Assembly: GCA_964565775.1 (NCBI GenBank)
Contig: CAZMGB010000019.1
Location: 12,000-75,999, forward strand
DNA from: CAZMGB01 sp964565775
GTDB taxonomy: Bacteria; Chloroflexota; Dehalococcoidia; DSTF01; JALHUB01
DNA: 64,000 bases
Direction: 5' to 3'
The notes below the pieces were generated by a model. The model made no database searches. It saw nothing but the letters and a program-made list of their open reading frames with translations, and was not told where the DNA came from. This document shows, piece by piece, positions 24,180 through 34,151 of this stretch. The position numbers were made by a program, and so were the translations under genes. Each line of letters begins with the position of its first letter. Positions within the stretch are counted from its first letter, which is position 1.

Positions 24180-24276
24180 GGAGCCAGGAGGCTCGGCCTG
24201 TCAAGCGAAGGCGGGGAGCGAGTCAGGTCATGCGCATGGATGCGTGTGGGGCCGGTTCGTAAGAGCCGGCCCCTTC
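24180..24276 (+). ncRNA. Candidate small RNA with promoter and terminal hairpin
   Basis: Between the promoter and an 11-bp hairpin lie about 70 nt without an ORF. Within it is a second small hairpin, GAGCC-AGGA-GGCTC (24181-24194), and a possible long-range pair CCTG/CAGG. The terminal hairpin (24248-24273) is capped by GTAA, a GNRA tetraloop, and followed by TTCGCTT. The 309-bp gap between the DinB stop and the convergent DUF255 stop holds nothing else. It does not match SRP RNA, 6S RNA, tmRNA, RNase P or a riboswitch class that I recognise. Confidence 0.4.
24248..24273 (+). terminator. GNRA-capped terminal hairpin
   Basis: Arms GGGGCCGGTTC/GAGCCGGCCCC (one G-U pair) with loop GTAA, then TTCGCTTGCCTT. 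It could end the small RNA and, read the other way, the DUF255 transcript. Confidence 0.5.
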
Positions 24277-24360
24277 GCTTGCCTTCAGTCGCGCGATGGC
24301 GTGCCCCCACCCATGCCTCTACAGCCCGGCGATGCGAAAGGTCGAGAAGGTCGCGGAAGA

Positions 24361-26184
24361 TCAGAAGGCTGGCTTCCGCCGCCCCCCTTCGGCCGCCTCG
24401 CGGACGCCCTCGACCGCCGCTTCCAGCTCATCGGCCGACGTCACGGGCGGCGAGCAGAGGGTACCATAGCAGATGTAGGCCGCCGGCGAAGGGTCGAGGG
24501 GCAGCGCCAACGCCTCCAGCCTGGCCGTGTCCTTTCCCGGCTGTAACACCTGGACAGTGCGACCAAGGACGCCCAGCCGCAGGGCGGCGGCATGGAGAGC
24601 GCGGGCATCGCCGTGCGGGTCGCCGACGACGGTCACCTCCGCTCGTGGCTGGAGGAAGAGATCGACGGCGCGCGCGTAACCCGCCGCGAAGTGGCCCATC
24701 GCCTCATGGTCACCCACGAAGGCGGACAGGGTGCGGCGGGCCGCCTCTTCGTACTCGCCCCGATGGGTGAGGCTGTGGAGGCGCAAGAACACCTCCGCGC
24801 AGACGGCGTTCTCCGCCAGCGGCTTCTGACGCGTCTCCAGACGGCCCAGCGACTCGTGGCCCTCCCAGACGTCGAAGAAGCCACCGGCGCCGTCCGCGAA
24901 CCGGTCGACGAGGAGTGACGCCAGCTCCTCGGCCCGCTCCAGGTGCTCCGAAAAGCCGGAGGCCTCGTATGCGTCGAGGAGGGCACGGGCCGTGTACACC
25001 TGGTCGCCGAGGAGGCCGTCGACCTGCGGCCCCTCCCGATAGAAGCGATACATTCCCCGCCCGTCGACGCGGCATCTCGCCCAGAGGAAGTCGAGAACCC
25101 TCAGTCCGCGCTCGGCCAACTGGGGCCGGTCGAGCGTCCAGGAGGCCTCCAGGTATGCAGAGGCGGCTATGGCGTTCCAGCTTGTGTATACCGTCTCGTC
25201 CACGTAAGGCGCGGGGAGCTTCTCTCGCTCGGCGGCGCCAAGGGCATAGAACTCCTCGTCGGCGTCCTGGCTGCCGAAGAAGGCGCCGGTCGCCTCGTCG
25301 CTGAGCCAGCGCTCCAGGTAGTCGATCACCCGCTCGGCGGTGCGGCCGTGCTCCGGGTTGGCGCTTATCCGGTAGAGGCGCAGGTAGCTGTGGAGGAGGT
25401 TGCTGTTGTCCTCCAGCATCTTCTCGAAGTGAGGCACGCTCCAGTCGCGGTTGGTAGCGTAGCGAAAGAAGCCGCCCCACTCCTCGTCGAAGACGCCGCC
25501 TCCGGCCATCTGCTCCAGGGTCTTGCGGGCCATGTGCAGCAAGTCCGGGTCCTTCTTGCGCAGATGGCCGGTGAGCAAGAGGTCGATGGCGTCGGTGTGG
25601 GGGAACTTGGGCGCTTGGCCGAAGCCGCCGTACACGGGGTCGTAGGCATCTACCACCGCTGCCAGCACCTGCTCGAAGATCTCAGGCGCCAGCTCGCGGT
25701 CCTGCCGCGAGGCCGCCTGAGCCTGCCGCCGGCTCTCCTTGATCTCGGCTACCCTGGCGTGAATCTCGTCGCGATGGCCCTTGTAGTGCGTGCTTATCTG
25801 ATCCAACAACTGCCGCATTTGCTCCGGCGGGACGTAGGTGAGACCCGCCAGCACCTCGCCGTCGGGCGTCAGGAAGGCGGTGGTGGGCCAGCCGCCCATG
25901 TTGTAGCGAGCGTTGACGTCGGGCCGCTGGTCGTTGTCGACCCGCACGGGGACGAAGCGCTCGTTGACGAGGGAGATGACCCGGTCGTCCGAGTAGGAGG
26001 TCTCGTCCATCACGTGGCACCAGTGGCACCACACGGCGGAGATGCCGAGGAGGATGGGCTTGTCCTCCTCGGCAGCCTGAGCGAACGCCTCCTCGCTCCA
26101 TTCCTGCCAGCGGATCTCGTGCGCCCGGTTGGGCCGTGGTGAGAAGTGAAAGCCGTGCCCGCCCTCGCCGCCGCCTGAAGCCAT
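24361..26184 (-). CDS. DUF255 thioredoxin-like protein (YyaL/SPATA20 family)
   Basis: The 607-residue protein has an N-terminal thioredoxin-like domain with SAVWCHWCHVMDETSYSD (CxxC) and a C-terminal alpha/alpha barrel resembling N-acylglucosamine epimerases, including GGFGQAPKFPHTDAI and FEKMLEDNSNLLHSYL. The start at the ATG of MASGGGEGG follows GGAGGAAGGGA; a 65-codon upstream extension looks non-coding. The family is widespread and conserved, length normal, function still uncertain; a redox role is inferred from the CxxC. It is monocistronic. Confidence 0.85.
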   Translation of the reverse strand: MASGGGEGGHGFHFSPRPNRAHEIRWQEWSEEAFAQAAEEDKPILLGISAVWCHWCHVMDETSYSDDRVISLVNERFVPVRVDNDQRPDVNARYNMGGWPTTAFLTPDGEVLAGLTYVPPEQMRQLLDQISTHYKGHRDEIHARVAEIKESRRQAQAASRQDRELAPEIFEQVLAAVVDAYDPVYGGFGQAPKFPHTDAIDLLLTGHLRKKDPDLLHMARKTLEQMAGGGVFDEEWGGFFRYATNRDWSVPHFEKMLEDNSNLLHSYLRLYRISANPEHGRTAERVIDYLERWLSDEATGAFFGSQDADEEFYALGAAEREKLPAPYVDETVYTSWNAIAASAYLEASWTLDRPQLAERGLRVLDFLWARCRVDGRGMYRFYREGPQVDGLLGDQVYTARALLDAYEASGFSEHLERAEELASLLVDRFADGAGGFFDVWEGHESLGRLETRQKPLAENAVCAEVFLRLHSLTHRGEYEEAARRTLSAFVGDHEAMGHFAAGYARAVDLFLQPRAEVTVVGDPHGDARALHAAALRLGVLGRTVQVLQPGKDTARLEALALPLDPSPAAYICYGTLCSPPVTSADELEAAVEGVREAAEGGRRKPAF

Positions 26185-26347
26185 AGTCGCGTCCCTTCCT
26201 CCCACGAGGCATCGAATAAACGAAGCCTCTTCTAAGTTTATCATGCTGACACTCGGGCCGCGACCGGTCGGCTGGCGCGTAACCGGCACAAGATCAGGCG
26301 GAACCTTGCCCCAGGCGGGCGGCATGAAAAGGGTGACGCGAAGCAAC

Positions 26348-26371
26348 AGCCGAGGCTCTACGGCCTCGGCT
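26348..26371 (-). terminator. Hairpin after the nitronate monooxygenase gene
   Basis: Arms AGCCGAGGC/GCCTCGGCT with a 6-nt loop, 50-75 nt beyond the stop at 26422. In the gene's own direction TTGCTTCG follows. It lies in the 237-bp space before the DUF255 gene. Confidence 0.45.
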
Positions 26372-26421
26372 GAAACCATTGGAAGGGACTATGCTTTAGT
26401 GCCGGCGGGCGGCGCCGTGAG

Positions 26422-27414
26422 CTACGCCTTCGCAGTCGCCTTGCCCGGCTGCGGTGCGGCGTTGTTCAGGCGGTCGCGGGCCTCCAGCGCCTCCCTCACA
26501 ATACGGTCGATCAGCTCTTTGACGGTGGGGACATCGTGGACAAGGCCAACGCACTGGCCCATGCTCGCGAAGCTGTTCTCCACATCCCCCTCGTCGAAGG
26601 CGGCGTTGACACGGGCGCCGATGACAGGAAGCAGCTCCTCGATGGTGGTGCCGCGTGCCTCCATCTCCTGCACCTTGTCGGTGAGGGCGTTCTTCGCCAC
26701 GCGGCTGGGGTTTCCTATGGAGCGCATGATATAGGCGGTGTCCGTCTCCGTGGCCTGCACCATGAATTCTTTCCATGAAGGGTGGCCCCGACACTCCTGG
26801 GTGGCCATGAAGCGGGTACCCATGAGAACGGCTTCCGCGCCCAGCGCCAGGGCGGCAGCCAGGCCTCGCCCATCGGCAAAGCCCCCGCCCGCCACCACCG
26901 GTATCTTCACAGCCTCCGCGGCAAGCGGGACCTGCACCAGGCTGGTGACCCGATCCATGCCCGGGTGGCCGCCGCACTCGTAGCCGACGATGCAGACGGC
27001 GTCGCAGCCGATTCGCTCGGCGGTACGGGCGTACCGCACCCCGGGCACCTTGTGCATGATCTTCACGCCGCCCTCGTGCAGGAGGCCGACGATCGGCTCG
27101 GGGCTGCGGCCGGCGGTCTCTACCACCGGCACCTTCTCCTCCGCAGCCACCTCTACCCAACCCTCGACAGGCTGAGGACGGGCGGAAGGGAAGAGATTGA
27201 TGTTCAGGCCGATAGGCTTGTCGGTGAGGTCACGGGCCTTGCGAATCTCGGCCCGCACCGCTTCCGGTTCGCCGAATGTCGCCGCCGTGATGAAGCAGAG
27301 GCCGCCCGCGTTGGCCACCGCGGCTGCCAGCTCGGCCCGACCGAGCCAGAACATACCTCCGCAGATTATGGGGTACTCTATGCCGAACAGCTTCGTGATC
27401 CGCGTCTCGAACAT
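26422..27414 (-). CDS. Nitronate monooxygenase / 2-nitropropane dioxygenase family FMN enzyme
   Basis: The start chosen is the ATG of MFETRITKLFGIEYP, with AAAGGAGGG ten bases upstream; the frame stays open far beyond it but that part is not family-like. The 330-residue TIM barrel has the FMN signatures PIICGGMFWLG, CDAVCIVGYECGGHPG, IPVVAGGGFADGRG and LGAEAVLMGTRFMATQE. The family oxidises alkyl nitronates, and related enoyl-reductase-like members exist, so the natural substrate is uncertain. A stretch encoding SARPQPVEG has DNA very like a dispersed repeat, yet the protein length is unchanged. Confidence 0.85.
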   Translation of the reverse strand: MFETRITKLFGIEYPIICGGMFWLGRAELAAAVANAGGLCFITAATFGEPEAVRAEIRKARDLTDKPIGLNINLFPSARPQPVEGWVEVAAEEKVPVVETAGRSPEPIVGLLHEGGVKIMHKVPGVRYARTAERIGCDAVCIVGYECGGHPGMDRVTSLVQVPLAAEAVKIPVVAGGGFADGRGLAAALALGAEAVLMGTRFMATQECRGHPSWKEFMVQATETDTAYIMRSIGNPSRVAKNALTDKVQEMEARGTTIEELLPVIGARVNAAFDEGDVENSFASMGQCVGLVHDVPTVKELIDRIVREALEARDRLNNAAPQPGKATAKA

Positions 27415-27726
27415 CGCTCGCGCCCTCCTTTGTCCGTCCTTGCCGGCCGCTGCCATTCTAGCGGCGGTCGGGAGCCTCCCGGCAAGGGCCGTTTGGCCTC
27501 GTAGGGCATCATAAGCCAAGGTCAGCAATCGGGCAATTCTGGGACGGCGTGGCGGTAGCACACCGTGGGAGGTGGGCCGGATGCTGGCGCGGCCGATGGC
27601 GTAGCCTCTGACTCGCACCAAGCCTAGCGATCTTCGGCCTAGGGATCCCCTCAGGCACGAAGGCAAGGCTTAAGCCTTGCCTTCGGGAGTTCGGGTGAGC
27701 CTTTCGGGTATTGAGCGGGGTTCCAG
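27415..27726. other. 312-bp gene-free stretch upstream of nitronate monooxygenase
   Basis: It holds the 28-bp perfect palindrome at 27658-27685 and, near 27420, the ribosome-binding site of the nitronate monooxygenase gene. I see no other gene, RNA or clear promoter in it. Confidence 0.5.
27658..27685. repeat. Dispersed palindrome, 28-bp perfect copy (AAGG variant)
   Basis: The two halves CGAAGGCAAGGCTT and AAGCCTTGCCTTCG abut without a spacer. It differs from other copies by GCAAGG in place of GCCAGG, with compensating changes in the other arm, which points to selection on pairing. Confidence 0.7.
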
Positions 27727-28248
27727 TCAGATGGTGGTGCGCAGGCCCTGGAGGCTGCGCAGGTGGTGCAGCTCCCCCAGATGCGTGAAGCCGTGCGTGA
27801 CCAGTATCGTCATCAAGACTCGCCTCACCGGCAACTCCCCGAACTGGGCGACGCGGACCTGGTTCTCCAGGTCGCTCTCTTTGATCGAGGCCAGGTACTC
27901 CTCACTGGCACGCCAGACGGCCTGCTGGTACGGCATCCAGTCGCCGGCAGAGGGGAGGCGCAGGGCGGCGGCCTCCTCCGGCGGCATGCCCGTCCCCTGA
28001 GCGACGCGGTCGAGCCCGAACTTCTGGTCCCAGCCGCCATCGAGCCACACGGTGGGGCGCCGGTTCTGGAGGACGAAGCGCACGACGTTGTCCTCGGTGC
28101 GCACGTAATGCCAGGCGGTGAAAGCTATGTGGTTGCCCTTGTTCTCGGGCCGCCAGTGGAGCTGCTCCACTGACAGGTCCTGCAACGCCTCGTCGTATGA
28201 GGTATGGAGGTTGCGGCACGATTCCTTAATCAAGTCCAGAACATCCAT
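27727..28248 (-). CDS. DinB-fold protein
   Basis: The start at the ATG of MDVLDLIKES fits GAGAGAGGAAG upstream; the longer open frame overlaps the next gene and is not used. The 173-residue four-helix protein has LSVEQLHWRPENKGNHIAF, a His in TAWHYVRTEDN and two in HGFTHLGELHHLR, the metal ligands of DinB/DinB_2 proteins. It lies 19 nt after the methyltransferase/MTHFR gene on the same strand, so it is probably in the same operon. Thiol-transfer chemistry is one possibility from the superfamily, without direct support here. Confidence 0.8.
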   Translation of the reverse strand: MDVLDLIKESCRNLHTSYDEALQDLSVEQLHWRPENKGNHIAFTAWHYVRTEDNVVRFVLQNRRPTVWLDGGWDQKFGLDRVAQGTGMPPEEAAALRLPSAGDWMPYQQAVWRASEEYLASIKESDLENQVRVAQFGELPVRRVLMTILVTHGFTHLGELHHLRSLQGLRTTI

Positions 28249-28267
28249 GTCCGCGATCTTCCTCTCT

Positions 28268-30115
<1,848 letters not shown>

Positions 30116-30322
30116 TGGAATCAAGATCTCCCGTTCACAGGGTGTCTTCAAGCATACATGGGTAGGCGTAGGGGGGCAAGGCAGAAAACAGTCCGAACGG
30201 CCCCAGGAAGACGGGTCGTTTGCACCATGCCCCTCGGCGGAGATGTTGATACTTTTGCCTTAGCAGGTGAACAAGCTGACCCAGGAGGAGTGGTGGCGGC
30301 CGCTCGGCCCGCCCAATGAGTC

Positions 30323-31027
30323 GTGCCAACCGTCGTGAAGCTGAAGCTCTCCGAGCTGCTGGACATGTTCTCGAATACGACCGACGGCGTCTTCGCCGTG
30401 GACGGCAGACAGCGGATCATCTACTGGAGCCGCAGCGCCCGAGTGCTGCTGGGGCATGCGCCGGAGGATGTCCTGGGCAGGAACTGTTACGACATTATCG
30501 CCGGCGGCGACTACCAGGAGCACGCCTACTGCCGCCGCGACTGCCCCGTCGTGACCTCAGCTCGGAAGGCTCAACCCATCGGCAGCTACGATGTGCGCTC
30601 GCGGACCAAGGACGGGGTCGAGGTGTGGCTCAACACCACTGCCGTATTTCTCCCCGAGGCCCTGTCGAGGAGGACGGTGGTGCTGCACCTGTTCCGGGAC
30701 GTGACGCAGCGCCGGCGGGCTGAGAAGCTGGCAGAGGCGCTGGTCCAGTGCGTGGGAGAGTTCACGGCAGAGGCGACGGAAACGCGACAGGAGGTCGTCC
30801 CCTATCCGCCGCCCGGGCCGAACCTCACGGGTCGGGAGCTACAGGTCCTGAAGCTCCTCGCGTCCGGCACGGGCACCGAGGCCATCGCCCACTCCCTGGG
30901 CGTAAGCCGCTCGACGGCACGAAACCACATCGAGAGCGTTCTGGGCAAGCTCGGCGTGCACAGCCGCCTGGAGGCCGTCGTTTACGCGACGCGGCACCGT
31001 CTCCTCGACGAAGTGAGCCGGACGTAG
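30323..31027 (+). CDS. PAS domain LuxR-type regulator with a conserved-looking Cys set
   Basis: The 234-residue protein has a PAS domain (about residues 10-130; TDGVFAVDGRQRIIYWS) and a C-terminal LuxR helix-turn-helix (LTGRELQVLKLLASGTGTEAIAHSLGVSRSTARNHIESVL). The PAS domain carries Cys55, Cys70, Cys74 in NCYDIIAG...YCRRDCPV, a spacing that recurs in PAS-LuxR proteins of Chloroflexota and Actinomycetota as far as I recall and could bind a metal, an Fe-S cluster or haem, or act as a thiol switch. A GTG start is used; the ribosome-binding site is poor. It is divergent from the methyltransferase/MTHFR gene, a possible target. Confidence 0.8.
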   Translation: MPTVVKLKLSELLDMFSNTTDGVFAVDGRQRIIYWSRSARVLLGHAPEDVLGRNCYDIIAGGDYQEHAYCRRDCPVVTSARKAQPIGSYDVRSRTKDGVEVWLNTTAVFLPEALSRRTVVLHLFRDVTQRRRAEKLAEALVQCVGEFTAEATETRQEVVPYPPPGPNLTGRELQVLKLLASGTGTEAIAHSLGVSRSTARNHIESVLGKLGVHSRLEAVVYATRHRLLDEVSRT

Positions 31028-31169
31028 CGCGCCCCAAAAGGGTGAGGCCACGCAGGTACCCGGCCACAAGGCGTTTCCCTCCGCTCCGCTGGTCGAGGCG
31101 TCGTCAGCCTGAATGCCGCGAGCCGGGCGCCACTGGCGCAGCGCGCCGCCGCTCCGGCTCTCTCACCGT

Positions 31170-31526
31170 CTAGCAACAGCTCCGGGGCGTGCCCGAGCTG
31201 TCCGCAGTCTGGAAGCTATTGCCGCAGGCGCAGCAGTTGACGGCGTTCGGGTTAGAGATGGTGAACCCGCTCTTCATGACGTCGTCCACGTAGTCGATCT
31301 CAGCGCCCGCCAGGAAGGTGGCGCTCTCCGGGTCCACGAGCAGCGTGACGCCGCCCTGCTCGATGACCACGTCGCCCTCTTCGGGGCCCTTGGCCAGCGC
31401 CATGCCGTACTGATAGCCCGAGCAGCCGCCGCCCACGACGAACACCCGCAGTGAGCCTTGAGCGGAACCTCGCTCCTTCAGCAGGCTCTTGACCTTCTCC
31501 GCCGCCTTCTCCGATATCTCTATCAC
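31170..31526 (-). CDS. A-type iron-sulfur carrier (IscA/ErpA/HesB family)
   Basis: The 118-residue protein has the A-type carrier Cys set: GGGCSGYQYGMAL near residue 35 and NCCACGNSF near residue 100, followed by an unusual tail ending RSCC. These carriers hold an Fe-S cluster or iron and hand it to apo-enzymes. It lies downstream of, and on the same strand as, a SufR-like regulator, close to a divergent cysteine desulfurase, so the three form an Fe-S assembly locus. The extra C-terminal CC is not usual for the family. Confidence 0.9.
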   Translation of the reverse strand: MIEISEKAAEKVKSLLKERGSAQGSLRVFVVGGGCSGYQYGMALAKGPEEGDVVIEQGGVTLLVDPESATFLAGAEIDYVDDVMKSGFTISNPNAVNCCACGNSFQTADSSGTPRSCC

Positions 31527-31562
31527 AGGGTAACTCCTCTCCTGCGGATACGTCCCACTCGA

Positions 31563-32225
31563 CTAGCGAGCGGCCGCCGTCTCCGGCTGAAGCTCTCTCA
31601 CACGGTAGGCGCAGTAGCCCCCCGCTTCCAGGCTGGATGGCCCCAGGAACTCCACGTCGGCGTCGAGGAGTTGGGCCAGCAGCTGCCGGTGATGGGCGCA
31701 CATCTGGCTGTGGCTGTCAGCCACCCTGCGGCAGGGACACCCCTGACCCAGCAGAAGAAAGCCCTCGTCGTCCTTCTCCCACTCCAGGATGATCTCCTCG
31801 GCAAGCAACAGCTCGGCTACCTGCGCCACGCGCTCCTCCAGCGTCTCGCCCGTGACCCTGGGCGCGTACGTTTGCGCCACCCTCTCGGCCATCTTCTCGA
31901 AGACGAGATCCGCGATTTCGACGCCGCCCTTTCCCCTCGTCTCAGCGGGGTCAAGGGCGACGATCTCCTCAATGAGGCGATTGGTGAGGCGAATGTAGTT
32001 CTTGGGGAAGAGATCTTCTCCCGCCTCGGTGAGGGAGAAGACATAGTGAGGCCGGCCGGTCTCGCGCCGAACCTGGCTCACGGAGACGTGGGCATCACGC
32101 ATCAGGATGTCCAGGTGACGCCGGATCGTGGCAGGGGCAAGCCCCAGAGCGCGCGTCAGCTCGTCGATCGTAGCCCGCCTGCGCCGACGCAGCAGCTCCA
32201 GGATAACCTGCCTCGTGCTTTCCAC
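31563..32225 (-). CDS. sufR: SufR-like Fe-S-sensing transcriptional regulator
   Basis: The 220-residue protein has an N-terminal winged helix (RRATIDELTRALGLAPATIRRHLDIL) and a C-terminal Cys group: GCPCRRVADSHSQMCAHH and GGYCAYRV. Three of these Cys match the Fe-S ligands of cyanobacterial and actinobacterial SufR, which represses Fe-S assembly genes while it holds a cluster. A GTG start follows AGGAGG. Immediately downstream is the A-type carrier; divergent is a cysteine desulfurase, with both promoters within about 100 bp, so it probably controls both directions. Confidence 0.82.
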   Translation of the reverse strand: MESTRQVILELLRRRRRATIDELTRALGLAPATIRRHLDILMRDAHVSVSQVRRETGRPHYVFSLTEAGEDLFPKNYIRLTNRLIEEIVALDPAETRGKGGVEIADLVFEKMAERVAQTYAPRVTGETLEERVAQVAELLLAEEIILEWEKDDEGFLLLGQGCPCRRVADSHSQMCAHHRQLLAQLLDADVEFLGPSSLEAGGYCAYRVRELQPETAAAR

Positions 32226-32286
32226 CCCCGCTCACCTCCTGAGAATCCCCGCCCGCGCTCTAAATCGGACGCACCGTTCATCACCA

Positions 32287-32385
32287 ACAGTAGCACCTGC
32301 CCGACCGACTGTCAACGATTATTCAGCTTTAGATGCTTTGGGCGCTAAATATACGTTGACCTCCCTACAGGCGCTGTGCTATCTT
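32287..32385. promoter_or_regulatory. Divergent promoters of sufR and the cysteine desulfurase gene
   Basis: Leftward: -35 TTGACA (32310-32315), 17-bp spacer, -10 TACTGT (32287-32292). Rightward: -35 TTGACC (32356-32361), 18-bp spacer, -10 TATCTT (32380-32385). Between the two -35 boxes lies an inverted repeat TTTAG-N12-CTAAA (32328-32349), a candidate SufR operator able to act on both. Confidence 0.6.
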
Positions 32386-32430
32386 CATCGTAAGCGACGG
32401 CAGTCGTCGTGATCTCTGCACGCCCGCCCG

Positions 32431-33627
32431 GTGCCTGCCACGCCAGTGGACCGTATCTATCTCGACCACGCCGCGACGACCCCTCTCGACCCTCGGGTTC
32501 TCGAGGCGATGCTGCCAATCCTCCGCTCGCACTGGGGCAACCCTTCCAGCATCTACTTCGAGGGACGTGAGGCCCGCAGGGGCCTGGACGGCGCCCGCGA
32601 GACGGTGGCCGACCTCCTCGGCGCCAAGCCGAGCGAGGTGGTCTTCACCAGCGGCGGCAGCGAGAGCGATAACGCCGCCTTGCGGGGAGTCGCCTACGCC
32701 GCTCGCGCCCGCGGCCGGCAGATCATCACTTCCGCCGTCGAGCATCACGCCGTCCTTCACACCGCCCAGGAGCTGGAGAAGGAGGGCTTCCAGGTCACCT
32801 ACCTGCCGGTCGACGGTGAAGGGCTGGTCGATCCGGCCCACCTGGAAGAAACGGTCTCCGAGAACACGATCCTGGTCTCGATCATGTACGCGAACAATGA
32901 GGTGGGGACCGTCGAGCCGATCGCCGAGATGGCGCGCCGCGTCAAGGCCCGCAACCCGAAGACCGTCTTTCACACAGACGCGGTTCAAGCGATAGGCGCC
33001 ATCGACGTCAACGTCGGCCGGCTGGGCGTCGACATGCTGTCGATCGGCGCCCACAAGTTCTACGGACCGAAGGGCGTGGGCGCCCTCTACGTCCACTCGC
33101 GGACTCCGTTCCGGCCGCAGCAGCTCGGCGGCTCTCAGGAGAAGAACCGGCGGGCGGGCACCGAGGACGTGGCCGGCATCGTCGGACTGGCCACCGCGAT
33201 GCGCCTCGCCTTCGAGGAGTTCGACGCCCGCAACGCCCATATTCGCGCCCTCCGCGACCTGCTGATGGTCGAGCTGCCGGCACGCATCCCCGGCACTCAC
33301 ATCACGGGCCCCGCCGACCCGAAGGGCCGTCTGCCGAACAATTTCAGTTGCTGCTTCGAGCACGTGGAGGGCGAGGCGGTCCTCCTCCAGATGGACCTGA
33401 TGGGCATCGCCGCCAGCAGCGGCTCCGCCTGCACGTCGGGGTCGCTGGAGCCGTCCCACGTCCTGACGGCGATGGGCGTGTCGCCGGAGCTGGCGCGGGG
33501 CAGCTTGCGGCTGACGGTGGGCAAGGACATCACGAGGGCGCAGGTGGAGCACGTAATCGACGTGCTGCCGGGGATCGTTGCCAAACTGCGACAGCTCTCG
33601 CCCCTAGCGACTGGCCGGGACCGGTAG
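32431..33627 (+). CDS. Cysteine desulfurase (IscS/NifS family)
   Basis: The 398-residue PLP enzyme has YLDHAATTPLDPRVLEAM at the N-terminus, HTDAVQAIG, the PLP Lys209 in SIGAHKFYGPKG and the catalytic Cys334 in the loop SSGSACTSGS. It takes sulfur from cysteine as an enzyme persulfide and gives it to Fe-S scaffolds or tRNA-modifying enzymes. A GTG start is used with no clear ribosome-binding site. It is divergent from sufR and the A-type carrier. No scaffold gene (iscU, sufBCD) lies in the window. About 280 bp without a gene follow, ending in the abrB promoter. Confidence 0.92.
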   Translation: MPATPVDRIYLDHAATTPLDPRVLEAMLPILRSHWGNPSSIYFEGREARRGLDGARETVADLLGAKPSEVVFTSGGSESDNAALRGVAYAARARGRQIITSAVEHHAVLHTAQELEKEGFQVTYLPVDGEGLVDPAHLEETVSENTILVSIMYANNEVGTVEPIAEMARRVKARNPKTVFHTDAVQAIGAIDVNVGRLGVDMLSIGAHKFYGPKGVGALYVHSRTPFRPQQLGGSQEKNRRAGTEDVAGIVGLATAMRLAFEEFDARNAHIRALRDLLMVELPARIPGTHITGPADPKGRLPNNFSCCFEHVEGEAVLLQMDLMGIAASSGSACTSGSLEPSHVLTAMGVSPELARGSLRLTVGKDITRAQVEHVIDVLPGIVAKLRQLSPLATGRDR

Positions 33628-33842
33628 GCGCCGGCCCGTCGGGCGGGGAGACGCTCCGCCGTCTGGCCTTCACTCTCCGGGGGCTGAGCGACGAGAGCCT
33701 GAGGGCTCGCTGTCGCACTCGATACCTGTGTGCCGCACCTATCCTGTCGGCAACCGAGAAGGAAGTGTGTGCGAGTCGACAGATTGCAGCGCCCCACAGG
33801 CCACACACGCCTCAACTCACCGATAGGCGGCGGCCAAGAGGG

Positions 33843-33894
33843 TTGCATCACGATGAATCTCTCCTTACAATCGAGTAAGCCAAAGGATTCTTAC
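33843..33894 (+). promoter_or_regulatory. Promoter and possible operator of the AbrB/PIN pair
   Basis: -35 TTGCAT (33843-33848), 17-bp spacer, -10 TACAAT (33866-33871), then an inverted repeat GTAAG-N10-CTTAC (33875-33894) over the likely start of transcription. Antitoxins of this type usually repress their own operon. Confidence 0.6.
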
Positions 33895-33911
33895 AGGGGA
33901 GAGGGGAACCG

Positions 33912-34151
33912 ATGACCGCAGGAACTAAGATTACGAGCAAGGGCCAGGTGACTATCCCAAAGGACGTGCGGGAACGGCTCGGCCTCAGGTCGGGGGACGA
34001 GATAGAGTTCGTCGATGATGGCAACGGCTACCGTGTCCAGAAGCGGGTCCCCGCCTCTCCCTTCAAGAAGTATCGAGGCTACCTCAAGGGCCTGGCCGGC
34101 CGCGACCCCGACGAGCTCGTCGAGTCCGCACGAGGCGAACGCGGCCGATGA
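33912..34151 (+). CDS. SpoVT/AbrB-type antitoxin
   Basis: The 79-residue protein has the swapped-hairpin DNA-binding domain: TKITSKGQVTIPKDVRERLGLRSGDEIEFV. The tail (SPFKKYRGYLKGLAGRDPDELV) is the toxin-neutralising part. GAGGGG precedes the ATG. It overlaps the next gene, a PIN-domain toxin, by 4 nt (ATGA), which is the classic antitoxin-toxin order of VapBC modules. The promoter has an operator-like repeat. Confidence 0.88.
   Translation: MTAGTKITSKGQVTIPKDVRERLGLRSGDEIEFVDDGNGYRVQKRVPASPFKKYRGYLKGLAGRDPDELVESARGERGR

Noticed and set aside
27125..27200. Dispersed-repeat insertion in nitronate monooxygenase (SARPQPVEG)
   Set aside because: The DNA resembles a common repeat (CTCGACAGGCTGAGGACGG), but the protein keeps normal length there, so an insertion is not shown; chance or an old conversion remain possible.
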